Below the pieces are notes generated by a model. The model made no database searches. It was not told the DNA's origin and saw nothing but the letters and a program-made list of their open reading frames with translations. From contig CABYVH010000004.1 of NCBI GenBank assembly GCA_902522365.1, positions 1 to 45,229 on the forward strand: a stretch of DNA of 45,229 nucleotides. Direction: 5' to 3'. Made by a program: the position numbers and the translations under genes. Source of the DNA: an uncultured Pelagibacteraceae bacterium (GTDB lineage: Bacteria; Pseudomonadota; Alphaproteobacteria; Pelagibacterales; Pelagibacteraceae). Below, piece by piece: positions 1 through 10,456 of the stretch. Position 1 is the stretch's first letter. The number at the start of each line of letters is the position of its first letter.

Positions 1-585
1 TCTAGTTTTAATTGTGTAGTAATATTTTTCCTTACTGATCAGTTGTACTTTCTTATTATCTAAAAACTTCTTATCTAATATTAGATATTTAATTTTTTTA
101 TTTAACCCATATTTTAAAATCGACTTAACACTGTCTTTATTAGAAAATGATAAACCAACATTAACTTTTGAATTAATTTTTAAAAGATTATGAATATTTT
201 CATGCTTAAAGGAGATAAAAATACATTTTTTAAATTTCTTAGTCTCGCTTATTAACTTAGATAAGATCTTTTTTTTTAGTAATGGTTTTATTTCTATAAA
301 TATAGGAAATTTATTTTTTGATAGCTCTAAAACCTCCTTTAACAGAGGTATTTTAAATTTTTTGTACTTAATTTTTTTTAATTCTCCATAATTAATATTT
401 TTTATACTTTTATTTAATTTGAAAATTCTTCTTAAAGTAAAATCATGAAAGCATACAAATTTATTATCATTGGTTGTGTGAATATCAGTTTCAATACCAA
501 ATTTTTTTTTAAATGATGCTCTAAATGACTCTAGACAGTTTTCTTTGTAATTTTTATTTACAATCCCTCGATGAATTATATGCAT
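1..585 (-). CDS. Glycerophosphodiester phosphodiesterase family protein, partial (C-terminus beyond window edge)
   Basis: Manual reverse translation from ATG at 585 gives MHIIHRGIVNKNYKENCLESFRASFKKKFGIETDIHTTNDNKFVCFHDFTLRR..., open to position 1; HRG, ESF, E-T-D and HD motifs of the GDPD family. Missing from the ORF track because it is truncated. Confidence 0.85.
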   Translation of the reverse strand, partial: MHIIHRGIVNKNYKENCLESFRASFKKKFGIETDIHTTNDNKFVCFHDFTLRRIFKLNKSIKNINYGELKKIKYKKFKIPLLKEVLELSKNKFPIFIEIKPLLKKKILSKLISETKKFKKCIFISFKHENIHNLLKINSKVNVGLSFSNKDSVKSILKYGLNKKIKYLILDKKFLDNKKVQLISKEKYYYTIKTR

Positions 586-594
586 GTAAAAAAA

Positions 595-626
595 AAGGGC
601 TCTGTTTTCACAAAGCCCTTAATTAT
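595..626. terminator. Intrinsic terminator, probably bidirectional, between proX-like gene and GDPD
   Basis: Inverted repeat AAGGGCT / AGCCCTT (595-601 / 614-620), flanked by an A-run on the left and T-rich sequence on the right. Confidence 0.75.
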
Positions 627-643
627 TTTTTAAAGTTAAATTT

Positions 644-1654
644 TTAGTTAGGTAACCAACTTTTCCATTTGTCTGGATTGTTGTCTAACCACTCATTTAC
701 AACTTCTTTGACATCTCTTTTTTTGATATCAACTTCAACAAGCATCTTAGCTTGGTCTAAGTTGTCTAATCTCATTCTTTCAAAAAAAGCTTTTGCTTTA
801 GCATGTTCTGGTTTAGCAAATGTATCAGGATTACCATAATTCATAGTATAATCTTTATCCCAACCAGTTGCTGGCCATCCATCTGTACCACAAGTTTTCC
901 AGTTGTTTGCTTCAGTAAATGTATCTCCTGCACAAGTTTTGTAATCAGGAAGACCTACTCCTACCATGTCAAACTCACCAAAGAACCAGTGTGGTGACCA
1001 TAGGTATAATAAGAATGGTTCTTTTCTCATATAAGCAGCTTTAGCTTCTGCAACTGCAGCAGCCTCTGTTCCTAGCTCATCCGCTTGAAAGTCAATTCCT
1101 AAAAGATCTAATCTTTTTTGGTCGTGACAGTTCCAACCAGCTACAGGACATCCAATTAATCTTCCTTTGCCGCCAGTTTCGATTGTTGCAAACTCTTTCT
1201 TATGTTTGTTTAAATCTCTCCAAGTTTTAATTCCAAATTTTTCAGCCGCATATCTAGGGATCCAGTAATCAGACATACCGATAATTCCAGTTGTTCCTAA
1301 AAGATCAACTGTTCCATCACCCTTGTAAGATTTTACAACTTTACCATCGTAAATTAAATCTTCATTAAACATAACATCATCTGCCTCTGCATAACTTGGC
1401 CAGCTTTCACAAGCAAAATCAAGTTCACCAGCAGCAATTGCTTCCCATAATCCAGTTCCTGATGGGAATACTGTTTGTTTAACTTTATAGCCCATTTCTC
1501 TTTCAAGAATTCCTACTGCAACTTCACAAGTAATAATTCCACCTGTCCAGTCAGCAATAGCAGCATGTAATCTTTTTGCATTAGCCTGAGTAAGACTAGC
1601 AAATAAAATTACGAAAGATAAAAATAGAGCTGATATTGTTTTTGATAATCTCAT
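644..1654 (-). CDS. proX: Glycine betaine/proline-type ABC transporter substrate-binding protein (OpuAC/ProX family)
   Basis: 336 aa with signal peptide; WTGGIITCEVAVGILEREMGYKV and GELDFACESWPSYAE typical of OpuAC; downstream of a ProW-like permease; SD-like GAGAGGAAATAAATG. Confidence 0.88.
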   Translation of the reverse strand: MRLSKTISALFLSFVILFASLTQANAKRLHAAIADWTGGIITCEVAVGILEREMGYKVKQTVFPSGTGLWEAIAAGELDFACESWPSYAEADDVMFNEDLIYDGKVVKSYKGDGTVDLLGTTGIIGMSDYWIPRYAAEKFGIKTWRDLNKHKKEFATIETGGKGRLIGCPVAGWNCHDQKRLDLLGIDFQADELGTEAAAVAEAKAAYMRKEPFLLYLWSPHWFFGEFDMVGVGLPDYKTCAGDTFTEANNWKTCGTDGWPATGWDKDYTMNYGNPDTFAKPEHAKAKAFFERMRLDNLDQAKMLVEVDIKKRDVKEVVNEWLDNNPDKWKSWLPN

Positions 1655-1744
1655 TTATTTCCTCTCATTTAATTAATTAAAGTTATATTTTAAAACAAAA
1701 ACTAGTCGTTTGTAAACTGAGAAAAATGTATCTTTTGCTTGTTT

Positions 1745-3862
1745 TTATAAACCTAGAGCTTCTCTTTGTTTTTTTGTCCAAGCGAGTGATATTCTGTCTA
1801 TAATTATTGCTAATAATACTATTCCTATACCTGCTGCCAAGCCCCTACCAGTGTCGGATCTTGCCAATCCATTAAATACTTCTAAACCTAATCCCTTTCC
1901 ACCAATTAAGGGTGTAACAATTTGCATAGCAAACGCCATAATTACCGTTTGATTAAATCCAATCACTAAACTTGGTATTGCCAATGGAAATTTAATTTTA
2001 TTTAATGTTTGCAATAGTGTACCACCGAAAGAACGCGAAACTTCCGAGTAAGTTCCAGATACTTGAGTTAAACCTAAAGAAGTTAATCTAATTATAGGCG
2101 GTATCGAATATATAACTGTTGCTAATATTGCTGAAACAACACCTCCACCAAAAAACATCAAAACAGGAATTAAATAACAGAAATAAGGTAATGTCTGCAT
2201 AGCATCTAAAACAACATTTTGAACATTTCTAAATCTCTCATTATAAGAAGCAATTATTCCAAGAGGAACTCCAATCATAAAACATAAAGCTACTGACACC
2301 AAAACAGAGGACAGTGTTATCATTGACTGAGGCCATATCCCACAAGCACCAATAAAAAGTAATAACAATGCAGTTATAATTGCAAATCTTATGCCAACAG
2401 TAAAATAACCAATCGCAGAGAATACTCCCAATGTATACCACCATGGCACATGCGTTAAGAAGATATCAAGTGGTCGTAAAAGCTTTAGATAAACAAATGC
2501 TCTAAGAGCTTTAGTAAATGCAATAAAGCCGGGATTGACTGTTAATGAGTCTACGGCACTGGAAATTGGTTGTCTAATTGACAATCTCCATTCTTCAGGA
2601 AAAGATCCTATGCTTATTAAATAAGAGTCTACAAATGATATAGCTAGAACAAGAAAAAAAGAAGGTATGATATAATATCTTCTTGTTATAGCTTCACCTA
2701 TATCTCTAGCAGTATTTTTATTTGATAATGAAATACAAAATTTAAATACATAAGCAATTGACCTTGTTAAATTAATACATACAAAATTAGTTAATCCACT
2801 TAAAAATTCTAAAGGTTTTTCTATAACTCTAGCAATTAAATATTTTTCCCAAGATTGAGGAAGTAAATAAAATTTTTGAACATTAGAGGGTAGAGATTGT
2901 TCTGTTTTACTGAAAGACATACTAAATCTATCAAACATTATAGCCATAAAAAGAATACAAAGCCCTCCTTCCATCGCCCAACCAACGTCTAGTCTTCTAA
3001 TTGCTTGCCACACTTGACCGCCAATACCTTCAGCCCCAATAAAACATGCAAGAACTACAAGCGCCAATGCCATCATAATAACTTGGTTTATACCCATCAT
3101 TATACTGGGTAATGAAAGTGGAATTTTAATTTTGAATAAAAGTTGTAATTTACTTGAGCCAAATGACGTTGCTGACTCTATTGTCTCCGCGGAAACTTGT
3201 CTAATTCCTGTATTTGTTAATCTAATTATTGGAGGCATAGAATAAATCATAGTGGCTAATATTGCGGGCGCTCCTCCAATGCCAAAAAAGAATAAAGCTG
3301 GAAAAAGATAAACAAATGCTGGCATCACTTGCATTGTATCTAAAATAGGTTTCATAAAATTTTCAAATCGATCACTTTGAGAGCACATAACACCCAAGGT
3401 CACGCCTACAACCACACACATTAATACAGATAAACCCATCAATGCTACAGTTTGAAGGGAAGGTTCCCACATACCTGTAGCGCCCCAAAAATAAATTACG
3501 AATAAGGAATATAGACCCAATCTCAAGCCACCTGCAATTAAACAGGGTAAAAATACTAACGCTGCAATTAATAGCCAAGGAGAGTCGAGAAGAAAGTCTT
3601 CAACAAAATAATAAATATTTTTAATGTAACTAGCTATTATTTTTGTAATCCATCTATAATTTTTTTTTAAGTAATCCTCACCTTCATTAACCCATGCTGT
3701 AAATGTAAATTGATCAGTTACTACTTTTGGCATTTTTGAAGGACCGTCGCTTTGAAAAGATAACCACAATGCAACTAAAAAAGTTAATAGAACTAAAGAA
3801 TATGTAATTATATTTTTAGATGAAATTGATTTTCCTTGGATACTAGAGACTTCAGATGACAT
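1745..3862 (-). CDS. proW: Glycine betaine/proline-type ABC transporter permease with two tandem permease domains fused
   Basis: 705 aa; two EAA-type loops: SFGSSKLQLLFKIKIPLSLPSIMMGINQ and SFGGTLLQTLNKIKFPLAIPSLVIGFNQ; many TM segments. Confidence 0.88.
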   Translation of the reverse strand: MSSEVSSIQGKSISSKNIITYSLVLLTFLVALWLSFQSDGPSKMPKVVTDQFTFTAWVNEGEDYLKKNYRWITKIIASYIKNIYYFVEDFLLDSPWLLIAALVFLPCLIAGGLRLGLYSLFVIYFWGATGMWEPSLQTVALMGLSVLMCVVVGVTLGVMCSQSDRFENFMKPILDTMQVMPAFVYLFPALFFFGIGGAPAILATMIYSMPPIIRLTNTGIRQVSAETIESATSFGSSKLQLLFKIKIPLSLPSIMMGINQVIMMALALVVLACFIGAEGIGGQVWQAIRRLDVGWAMEGGLCILFMAIMFDRFSMSFSKTEQSLPSNVQKFYLLPQSWEKYLIARVIEKPLEFLSGLTNFVCINLTRSIAYVFKFCISLSNKNTARDIGEAITRRYYIIPSFFLVLAISFVDSYLISIGSFPEEWRLSIRQPISSAVDSLTVNPGFIAFTKALRAFVYLKLLRPLDIFLTHVPWWYTLGVFSAIGYFTVGIRFAIITALLLLFIGACGIWPQSMITLSSVLVSVALCFMIGVPLGIIASYNERFRNVQNVVLDAMQTLPYFCYLIPVLMFFGGGVVSAILATVIYSIPPIIRLTSLGLTQVSGTYSEVSRSFGGTLLQTLNKIKFPLAIPSLVIGFNQTVIMAFAMQIVTPLIGGKGLGLEVFNGLARSDTGRGLAAGIGIVLLAIIIDRISLAWTKKQREALGL

Positions 3863-3941
3863 AATTCTAGAAATTTAAAATAAATAATTTTACATTTAAA
3901 GAAAAATATTGTCTATTTTTATGTTATTAAAATAACAAAAT

Positions 3942-4988
3942 ATGAGTAATCAAGCAAAAATAACTTGTACTAACGTTTGGAAATTATTTGGACCAGACGA
4001 AAAAAGAATTATAAAAAATTTAGATAAAAATTTATCAATCAAAGAAGTTCAAGAAAAAACTGGACATGTTGTTGCTGTTAAAGATGTTAGCTTTTCAATT
4101 GAGAAAGGTGAAACATTTGTAGTGATGGGTTTATCTGGAAGTGGAAAATCAACTTTAGTCAGATGCATTTCAAGACTAATTGAACCGACCTCTGGTACAG
4201 TTAAAATGGATGATGTAGATGTTACAAAAATGAATGGAAGAGATTTATTAGATTTAAGAAGAAATAAGATGAGCATGGTTTTTCAACACTTTGGATTATT
4301 CCCACATAGAACAGTTATTGAAAATATTGGTTATGGATTAGAAATTAGAGGTAACAAAAAAAATGATCGAATAGAAAAGTCAATGGAGGTTTTAAAAATG
4401 GTAGGCTTGGAAGGTTGGCACAATAATTATCCAAGAGAACTTTCTGGTGGTATGCAACAAAGAGTTGGACTTGCAAGGGCACTCGCAGTTGATCCAGAAA
4501 TCTTAATTTTTGATGAACCTTTTTCTGCACTTGACCCACTAATTAGAAGAGAAATGCAGGATGAATTATTAAAAATTCAAGAAAAACTTCAAAAGACAAT
4601 GGTTTTTATTACGCACGATTTCTTAGAAGCCATAAAGATGGGAGATCATATTGCTATTATGAAGGATGGTGAGGTTTCACAAGTTGGTACCCCAGAGGAA
4701 ATTGTTGCAAATCCTAAAGATCAATATGTAAAAGATTTCTGTGAAGATGTTCCAAAATATAAAGTCTTAAGTGCAAGCAAAGTAATGAGAGAAGAATGTT
4801 GTGATGATACAAAAAAATTGTTTGAAGATGGATCTAATAATATTCCACATGACTCAAAAATTGAGACATTGATTGATAAACTAGTTGATACAGATCAGAA
4901 ATTTCCAGTTGTAGATACAGATACAGGAAAATTGATTGGTGAAATTGATAGAGCAATAGTTATGAAGTCAATGAAGTCTACTAATTAA
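3942..4988 (+). CDS. proV: Glycine betaine/proline-type ABC transporter ATP-binding protein
   Basis: 348 aa; Walker [10 protein letters not shown], signature [15 protein letters not shown], Walker [16 protein letters not shown]; ProV-like N-terminus ([30 protein letters not shown]) and short CBS-like C-terminus. Confidence 0.9.
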   Translation: MSNQAKITCTNVWKLFGPDEKRIIKNLDKNLSIKEVQEKTGHVVAVKDVSFSIEKGETFVVMGLSGSGKSTLVRCISRLIEPTSGTVKMDDVDVTKMNGRDLLDLRRNKMSMVFQHFGLFPHRTVIENIGYGLEIRGNKKNDRIEKSMEVLKMVGLEGWHNNYPRELSGGMQQRVGLARALAVDPEILIFDEPFSALDPLIRREMQDELLKIQEKLQKTMVFITHDFLEAIKMGDHIAIMKDGEVSQVGTPEEIVANPKDQYVKDFCEDVPKYKVLSASKVMREECCDDTKKLFEDGSNNIPHDSKIETLIDKLVDTDQKFPVVDTDTGKLIGEIDRAIVMKSMKSTN

Positions 4989-5913
4989 TTTCTCTACTTA
5001 CCTTAGTACTTTTTTGTTTAACCTTATCTCTCCAAATAATTATCATTCCCGCAAACACAATCACAAAAACTCCAGGAAATAATTGTTCCCAAGGCGCCTC
5101 GTTAAAAAACCACCAACCTAAAACAAAAGATGATGGGATGCCAAAATATTCAAAAGATGCCATCTTGCTTGCAGAAATTAATCTATAAGCATAAATGAAA
5201 AGTATTGCAGCTGTCCCACCTAGTATTCCAGTTAATATCATTAACAGAAAGTCTTGAGTACTTTTAATATCAGTATGTCCAGTGGTTATTAAAAATAATA
5301 TTACTCCACCAATTACATTAAAGATTAAAGTATAAAGTTGTATTTTTGCTGTTGAGTGTCCATCTGGTATAAATTTTAAAATTATAACTGTAAAAGCCCA
5401 AGCAATTGCAGTTAATACAGGAAATATTGAATAAAAACTAAATATATCGCTTCCTGGCTGAACAATTAATACAACTCCAAAAAATCCAATAAATATTGCT
5501 GACCATCGATAAATACCCACCTTATCATTTAAAAAAATTATTGATAAAATTACTATGAAAAATGGTGACGAAAATGTAAGAACCATTGCAGTTGCAAATT
5601 CAAGATTAATTACTGAGATAAATATGAAGATATTCATAGACAAGAAAGCAAGTCCTCTTAAAAAGCTTAAAATTATAAATTTGTTGTTTAAATTTTTGAA
5701 AATTGAGAAATACTCTTTTGTAAATAGAATTAGAACAAAAAGAGGAATAACACCTGCAATATTTCTGAAAACAGCAAGCTGAATTACCGAATACTCATCT
5801 CCTAAAAATTTAATTACAACCATATACATGTCTACGCATAGAATTGCTAAGAGCATTGTAACTATTGCTAAATAAGTATTTTTTAAATCTGTTTTTTCGG
5901 AAGAAATATTCAT
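4981..5913 (-). CDS. EamA/DMT superfamily transporter
   Basis: 310 aa, about 10 hydrophobic segments with two EamA-like repeats; stop overlaps the proV stop by 8 bp. Confidence 0.82.
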   Translation of the reverse strand: MNISSEKTDLKNTYLAIVTMLLAILCVDMYMVVIKFLGDEYSVIQLAVFRNIAGVIPLFVLILFTKEYFSIFKNLNNKFIILSFLRGLAFLSMNIFIFISVINLEFATAMVLTFSSPFFIVILSIIFLNDKVGIYRWSAIFIGFFGVVLIVQPGSDIFSFYSIFPVLTAIAWAFTVIILKFIPDGHSTAKIQLYTLIFNVIGGVILFLITTGHTDIKSTQDFLLMILTGILGGTAAILFIYAYRLISASKMASFEYFGIPSSFVLGWWFFNEAPWEQLFPGVFVIVFAGMIIIWRDKVKQKSTKVSREIN

Positions 5914-5949
5914 TTATAATTTTTTAAAATTGTATACTTTATCTAAGTT

Positions 5950-7140
5950 ATGCAAAGTTTTAAACTCAATGAAACTGATATTCTATCCAATCAAGACTGG
6001 ACATTTCCTACTAACATTGCTTATGGTCCTGGTAGATTAAAAGAAATAGGAAGTATCTGTAATAATTTAGATATTAAAAATCCTTTAATAGTTACAGATA
6101 AAGGAAGTCCAAAATTACCATTTATTAAAAATTTACAAAGCTATCTAAATAGCTCAAATATAAAATCAGATTTATTTTTTGATATATCTCCAAATCCTCG
6201 AGAGGACGAGGTTTCAAATGGAGTAAAAAAATTTAAAGATGGCAATCACGACTCTATAATTGCTATTGGTGGAGGAAGTGCAATGGATGGTGGTAAATTG
6301 ATATGCCTTACAGCTAATAATGACGTACCACTTAGAGATTTTGAATTTGAATTAACTCCTCCTAAGATAAGTAAAGATAATCCTTTTCCAAAAATCATAA
6401 CTATTCCTACAACTGCTGGAACGGGAGCCGAAACAGAAATCACAGCTATGGTTACATATTTAAAAGAAGGAATGAAATTTTGTATGTGGCATCCAGATGT
6501 TAGACCATCTCTAGCATTGTTAGACCCTGAACTTACAATTGGATTGCCAGCAAACTTAACCGCGTGGACTGGTGCAGATGCTTTAATCCATGGCATAGAA
6601 GGTTATTGTGTTCCTGGTTTTAATCCAATGTGTGATGGTGCTGCTTTGGAAGGTTTATCTTTGATATCAAAATCTTTAGTCACAGCTGTAGAAGATCCTG
6701 GCAATATAGTTGCGAGAGGTGGAATGCATGTTGGATCTTGCTTGGCAGGAATTTCTTTTTTAAAAGGGTTAGGATTAGTACATGCTATTGCTCATATGGT
6801 TGGAGCTGAATACAATACTCATCACGGGCTAACCAACGCAATAATATTGCCTGTAGTTCTAAAATATAATCTTCCAGGCATGGAAGAAAAAGTTAAAAGA
6901 ATGTCAGAGGCTATGCAATTTGAAGATCATTCTGTAGAAGCATTTATATCTAACATTGAAAACCTTCTTGATAGAATTAAAATTCCAAAAAGTTTAAGTG
7001 AAATTGGTGTACCAGAGGATTGTGTTGATAGAATTGCTGAAAAATCAATGAAAGATCAAGCCTTTGCAACAAATCCAAGAATAGCAACTTTAGAAGAAAC
7101 AAAGGAAATTACTCTAGCATCTATAAAAAAAGCTAGGTAA
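5950..7140 (+). CDS. Iron-containing alcohol dehydrogenase
   Basis: GGGSAMDGGKLICL nucleotide-binding motif; ALIHGIEGY and HAIAHMVGAEYNTHHGLTNAIILP metal-binding motifs. Confidence 0.9.
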   Translation: MQSFKLNETDILSNQDWTFPTNIAYGPGRLKEIGSICNNLDIKNPLIVTDKGSPKLPFIKNLQSYLNSSNIKSDLFFDISPNPREDEVSNGVKKFKDGNHDSIIAIGGGSAMDGGKLICLTANNDVPLRDFEFELTPPKISKDNPFPKIITIPTTAGTGAETEITAMVTYLKEGMKFCMWHPDVRPSLALLDPELTIGLPANLTAWTGADALIHGIEGYCVPGFNPMCDGAALEGLSLISKSLVTAVEDPGNIVARGGMHVGSCLAGISFLKGLGLVHAIAHMVGAEYNTHHGLTNAIILPVVLKYNLPGMEEKVKRMSEAMQFEDHSVEAFISNIENLLDRIKIPKSLSEIGVPEDCVDRIAEKSMKDQAFATNPRIATLEETKEITLASIKKAR

Positions 7141-7152
7141 TAACAAACTCTA

Positions 7153-8571
7153 ATGCTTGAAAATAAATCAGTTAAAGAAATTATTTCTTTAATCAAAACA
7201 AAAGAAACCTCCATTAAAGAAGTTGTTGGTTTTTATTTAGAAAGAATAAAAAAATATAACCTATCTTTAAATGCTATAGTCTCAATTAAAGACGAAGAGC
7301 AAATTATAAATGAAGCTAAAGACAAAGATGAAAACTTTGATGAAAGTAAACCATTGTTTGGTCTACCTTTGGCATCAAAAGATTTATTAGATGTAGTTGA
7401 TTTTCCAACCACTTATGGTTTTCCAGGATATAAAGATTATTTTCCAAAAAAAAATTCTATTATTGTTGATCGACAATTAGATGCTGGCGGCATCATGATA
7501 GGTAAAACTAATACTGCAGAACTAGGTGTAGGTGCACATACAGCAAATAGATTATTTGGAATTACGCCAAATATTTATGGTAATACACAATCATCAGGAG
7601 GATCAAGTGGTGGAGCCGGTGTAGCTGTTGCGGCTGAGTTACTACCATTTGCAGATGGAACAGATATGATGGGTTCTTGCAGAACTCCAGCAGCCTATGC
7701 AAATGTTTATGGTTTTAGACCAACACCAGGACTTCTACCTGACTATCGAACAAATGATAAAAAAAAGAATCTCCCAATTATCTCAACTCCAGGATGTCTT
7801 GCGAGAACACCAGACGATATGGCAATTCTTTTAGATGTAATAGCTGGTGAACATAAAGAGGATCCAATTTCTTTTAGTTTAAATAACTCATTTAAAGATA
7901 CTAATACAAGTGATAAAGAATTTTCTAAAATAAAGATAGGATGGTTATCTGACATGAATGGTAATTATCAATATGATTCTGAGTTAGTTGAAATGTGTAA
8001 CAAACAATTAAGCAGTCTTGAAAAAAATAAAGTTATAATTGAATTCTTAAAACCAAATATAGATGCTCATAAGTTATGGAATTGCTGGGGAACATTAAGA
8101 GCTAAAAGTATATATGAAGATATTATTACAATGAACATCGGGGAAATTAATCAAATGACACCACAGGCAATATGGGAATACAACAAAGGTATTAAGCTCA
8201 CAGAGGAAGATGTTAAATCTGCACTCAAATCAAGAATTGAATTATCTAGTGATGTAAATAGTTTATTTGGTGGTTTTGATTTTTTAGCTTTACCTTCTCA
8301 ACAGTCATTCCCTTTTGATAAAAACTTAAGATATCCTGAAAAAATTAATGATCAACTGATGGATACTTATCATAGATGGATTGAAATCCATATATTTGCG
8401 AGTCTTTTTTACTTACCATCGATTTCACTTCCAATTGGTTTTAATAAAGATGGATTTCCAATTGGCATACAAATTATTGCAAAAACAAAAGAAGATTTAA
8501 AAGTTATATCTTTTGCAAAAAAATATGAGGAAATTTTTAATTTTTCAAATCATAAACCAAATCTAAATTAA
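7153..8571 (+). CDS. Amidase (amidase-signature family)
   Basis: LPLASKDLLDV (catalytic Lys), GGSSGGAGVAVAAELLPFADGTDMMGSCRTPAAYANVYGFRPTPG signature. Confidence 0.9.
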   Translation: MLENKSVKEIISLIKTKETSIKEVVGFYLERIKKYNLSLNAIVSIKDEEQIINEAKDKDENFDESKPLFGLPLASKDLLDVVDFPTTYGFPGYKDYFPKKNSIIVDRQLDAGGIMIGKTNTAELGVGAHTANRLFGITPNIYGNTQSSGGSSGGAGVAVAAELLPFADGTDMMGSCRTPAAYANVYGFRPTPGLLPDYRTNDKKKNLPIISTPGCLARTPDDMAILLDVIAGEHKEDPISFSLNNSFKDTNTSDKEFSKIKIGWLSDMNGNYQYDSELVEMCNKQLSSLEKNKVIIEFLKPNIDAHKLWNCWGTLRAKSIYEDIITMNIGEINQMTPQAIWEYNKGIKLTEEDVKSALKSRIELSSDVNSLFGGFDFLALPSQQSFPFDKNLRYPEKINDQLMDTYHRWIEIHIFASLFYLPSISLPIGFNKDGFPIGIQIIAKTKEDLKVISFAKKYEEIFNFSNHKPNLN

Positions 8572-9465
8572 ATGGTCAGACACAAACATCACTTTAAAAT
8601 AGCTTTTGCATTAGCCATAGCTGCTGGATCATGGGGAGTTTATTGGCTTCCTCAAAGAATTTTAGAGGATGGTGGTCTTACTGGAGGTTGGGGAACTATT
8701 TCTCAAATGATGATTGGTATTATATTGCTTACACCTTTCTCTTTATGGAGAAAATTTAAAGGTCGAACATCAGGATTAGAAATTCCCTTTGTTGGTTTTT
8801 TAACTGGTAGTGGTTTTATATGTTACGCTTTAAGTTTTTTATTAACAGATGTTGTTCGAGCATTGATCATGTTTTACATGATACCTATCTGGACAACCAT
8901 ATTTGAAATATATTTTTTAAAGAAAAGACCTGGTTTAGAAAGGGTTTTAACTCTAAGTTTAGCACTTGGAGGCTTGTGGGTTGTTTTTAGTCAATCTAAT
9001 ATTATACCATTACCACAAAATGCAGGAGATTTACTGGCGCTAGTGGGGGGTGTGCTTTTTGGAGCTGGCCTAGTACGTTTAGAAATTACAAAAACAGATG
9101 GTGTTTTTCCGGTAATATTTTCATTTTTTGTTTATGGAACAATATTTAATATTTTTGCTGGCTTTATTTTAAAAGATTATCTAGGGCCTATGCCACCAAT
9201 TGAAGCTTTTACATCAATGTTTACTTTTTTAGTACTTATTTCAGTATTTTATTTTATTCCAACAGGGGTAGTTATCATGTGGTCACCCTCAGTTTTAGGA
9301 GCAGGTCTTTGCGCTATATTATATTTAAGCGAAGTAGTTGTTGGAGTTATTTCTGCTGGTATTTTAACAGACGAAACATTTGGTTGGCGAGAAGTTGTTG
9401 GAAGTACAATGATTGTATTAGGAGGAGTATTAGCCGTAGTGCTTGCACCAAAAGATGAAAAATAA
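8572..9465 (+). CDS. EamA/DMT superfamily transporter
   Basis: 297 aa polytopic; ATG directly abuts the preceding stop. Confidence 0.8.
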   Translation: MVRHKHHFKIAFALAIAAGSWGVYWLPQRILEDGGLTGGWGTISQMMIGIILLTPFSLWRKFKGRTSGLEIPFVGFLTGSGFICYALSFLLTDVVRALIMFYMIPIWTTIFEIYFLKKRPGLERVLTLSLALGGLWVVFSQSNIIPLPQNAGDLLALVGGVLFGAGLVRLEITKTDGVFPVIFSFFVYGTIFNIFAGFILKDYLGPMPPIEAFTSMFTFLVLISVFYFIPTGVVIMWSPSVLGAGLCAILYLSEVVVGVISAGILTDETFGWREVVGSTMIVLGGVLAVVLAPKDEK

Positions 9466-10455
9466 ATGCTTTTTAAAGAAAAGTTAAAATCAAATTCAAA
9501 AATATTCTTAGACGGTGGAAACGGTTCTGAAATTGCAAAATTGGGAGGTGAAATGTCTCCTGCTTTTTCTGCCTTAGCCTCAATATTATCTCCAGAAATA
9601 GTAATTAAGGTTCATGAAAAGTTTATTGATGCTGGTTGTGATCTAATTACTGCAAATACTTTTAGCTCTACCAGACATAATCTTGAAAGTATAAACCGTG
9701 GAGATGAAGTTAAAGAATTTATTATTCAATCATTAAAATTATCCAGACAAGCAATTCAAAATAAAGGTAAAGAAAGTAAAATTGGAATTGCTGGAAGTTT
9801 ATCAAATTTTTTTTCTTTGAAGGAAAATGAATTTGTGCCGAATCCTAAATACATACCTTCTTTTAAACAGGAGGAACAAAATTATAAAGAAGCTGCAAAA
9901 ATTCTGAAAGAGGAAGGAGTAGATATTTTAATTTTAGAAATGTTACTTGATATTGATCATTCAAAAATTTTATTGAATGCTGCCTTAGAAACTGACTTAC
10001 CAGTTTGGGTTGGATTAAGTTCTTGTATAAGCAAATTTGATAATAGTGTTATTGGCAGAAATTTTAGTGCGGAAAAAGAAACTTCGTTAATTTATGATGA
10101 AACCAAATATAAAGAGCAACCAAAATTTATTCCTGATGATAAAATTGTGCTATTAAATGACATTGTAAAATCCCTTACAAATATGGGAGGAGATGTTTAT
10201 GGTATCATGCATACTTGGTTCGTAGATTCTTTTGAAGGACTGAGTGTAATTAAAAATAACTGGAATGGTCCGATGATGTTCTATCCCGAGATACATAAGT
10301 TTGATACAAAGTCCCATAAAGCTATTGTGACCTCTACAGAGGAAGAATTTGCTAATGAATGTGAAAAGTTAATTGATAACCAAATTCAAATTATTGGCGG
10401 ATGCTGTGGTGTTACAGACAAACATCTAAAAAAATTAATTGAGAGATATTCTTAA
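9466..10455 (+). CDS. Homocysteine S-methyltransferase family protein
   Basis: FLDGGNGSEIAKLGGE N-terminus; DLITANTFSSTRHNL; C-terminal QIIGGCCGVTDKH zinc-binding motif. Confidence 0.85.
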   Translation: MLFKEKLKSNSKIFLDGGNGSEIAKLGGEMSPAFSALASILSPEIVIKVHEKFIDAGCDLITANTFSSTRHNLESINRGDEVKEFIIQSLKLSRQAIQNKGKESKIGIAGSLSNFFSLKENEFVPNPKYIPSFKQEEQNYKEAAKILKEEGVDILILEMLLDIDHSKILLNAALETDLPVWVGLSSCISKFDNSVIGRNFSAEKETSLIYDETKYKEQPKFIPDDKIVLLNDIVKSLTNMGGDVYGIMHTWFVDSFEGLSVIKNNWNGPMMFYPEIHKFDTKSHKAIVTSTEEEFANECEKLIDNQIQIIGGCCGVTDKHLKKLIERYS

Positions 10456-10456
10456 T

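Noticed and set aside
803-997. Small plus-strand ORF in the track inside proX-like gene
   Set aside because: Antisense to a well-supported gene, composition typical of shadow frames, no RBS or domain. The same applies to other small shadow ORFs (for example 2241-2444, 3372-3578, 4049-4276, 5555-5782, 14571-14870, 15353-15604, 29454-29657).
6246-6596. 116-aa minus-strand ORF opposite the iron alcohol dehydrogenase
   Set aside because: Complete overlap with a conserved enzyme gene; sequence is the reverse frame of GGGSAMDGG region; no independent evidence.
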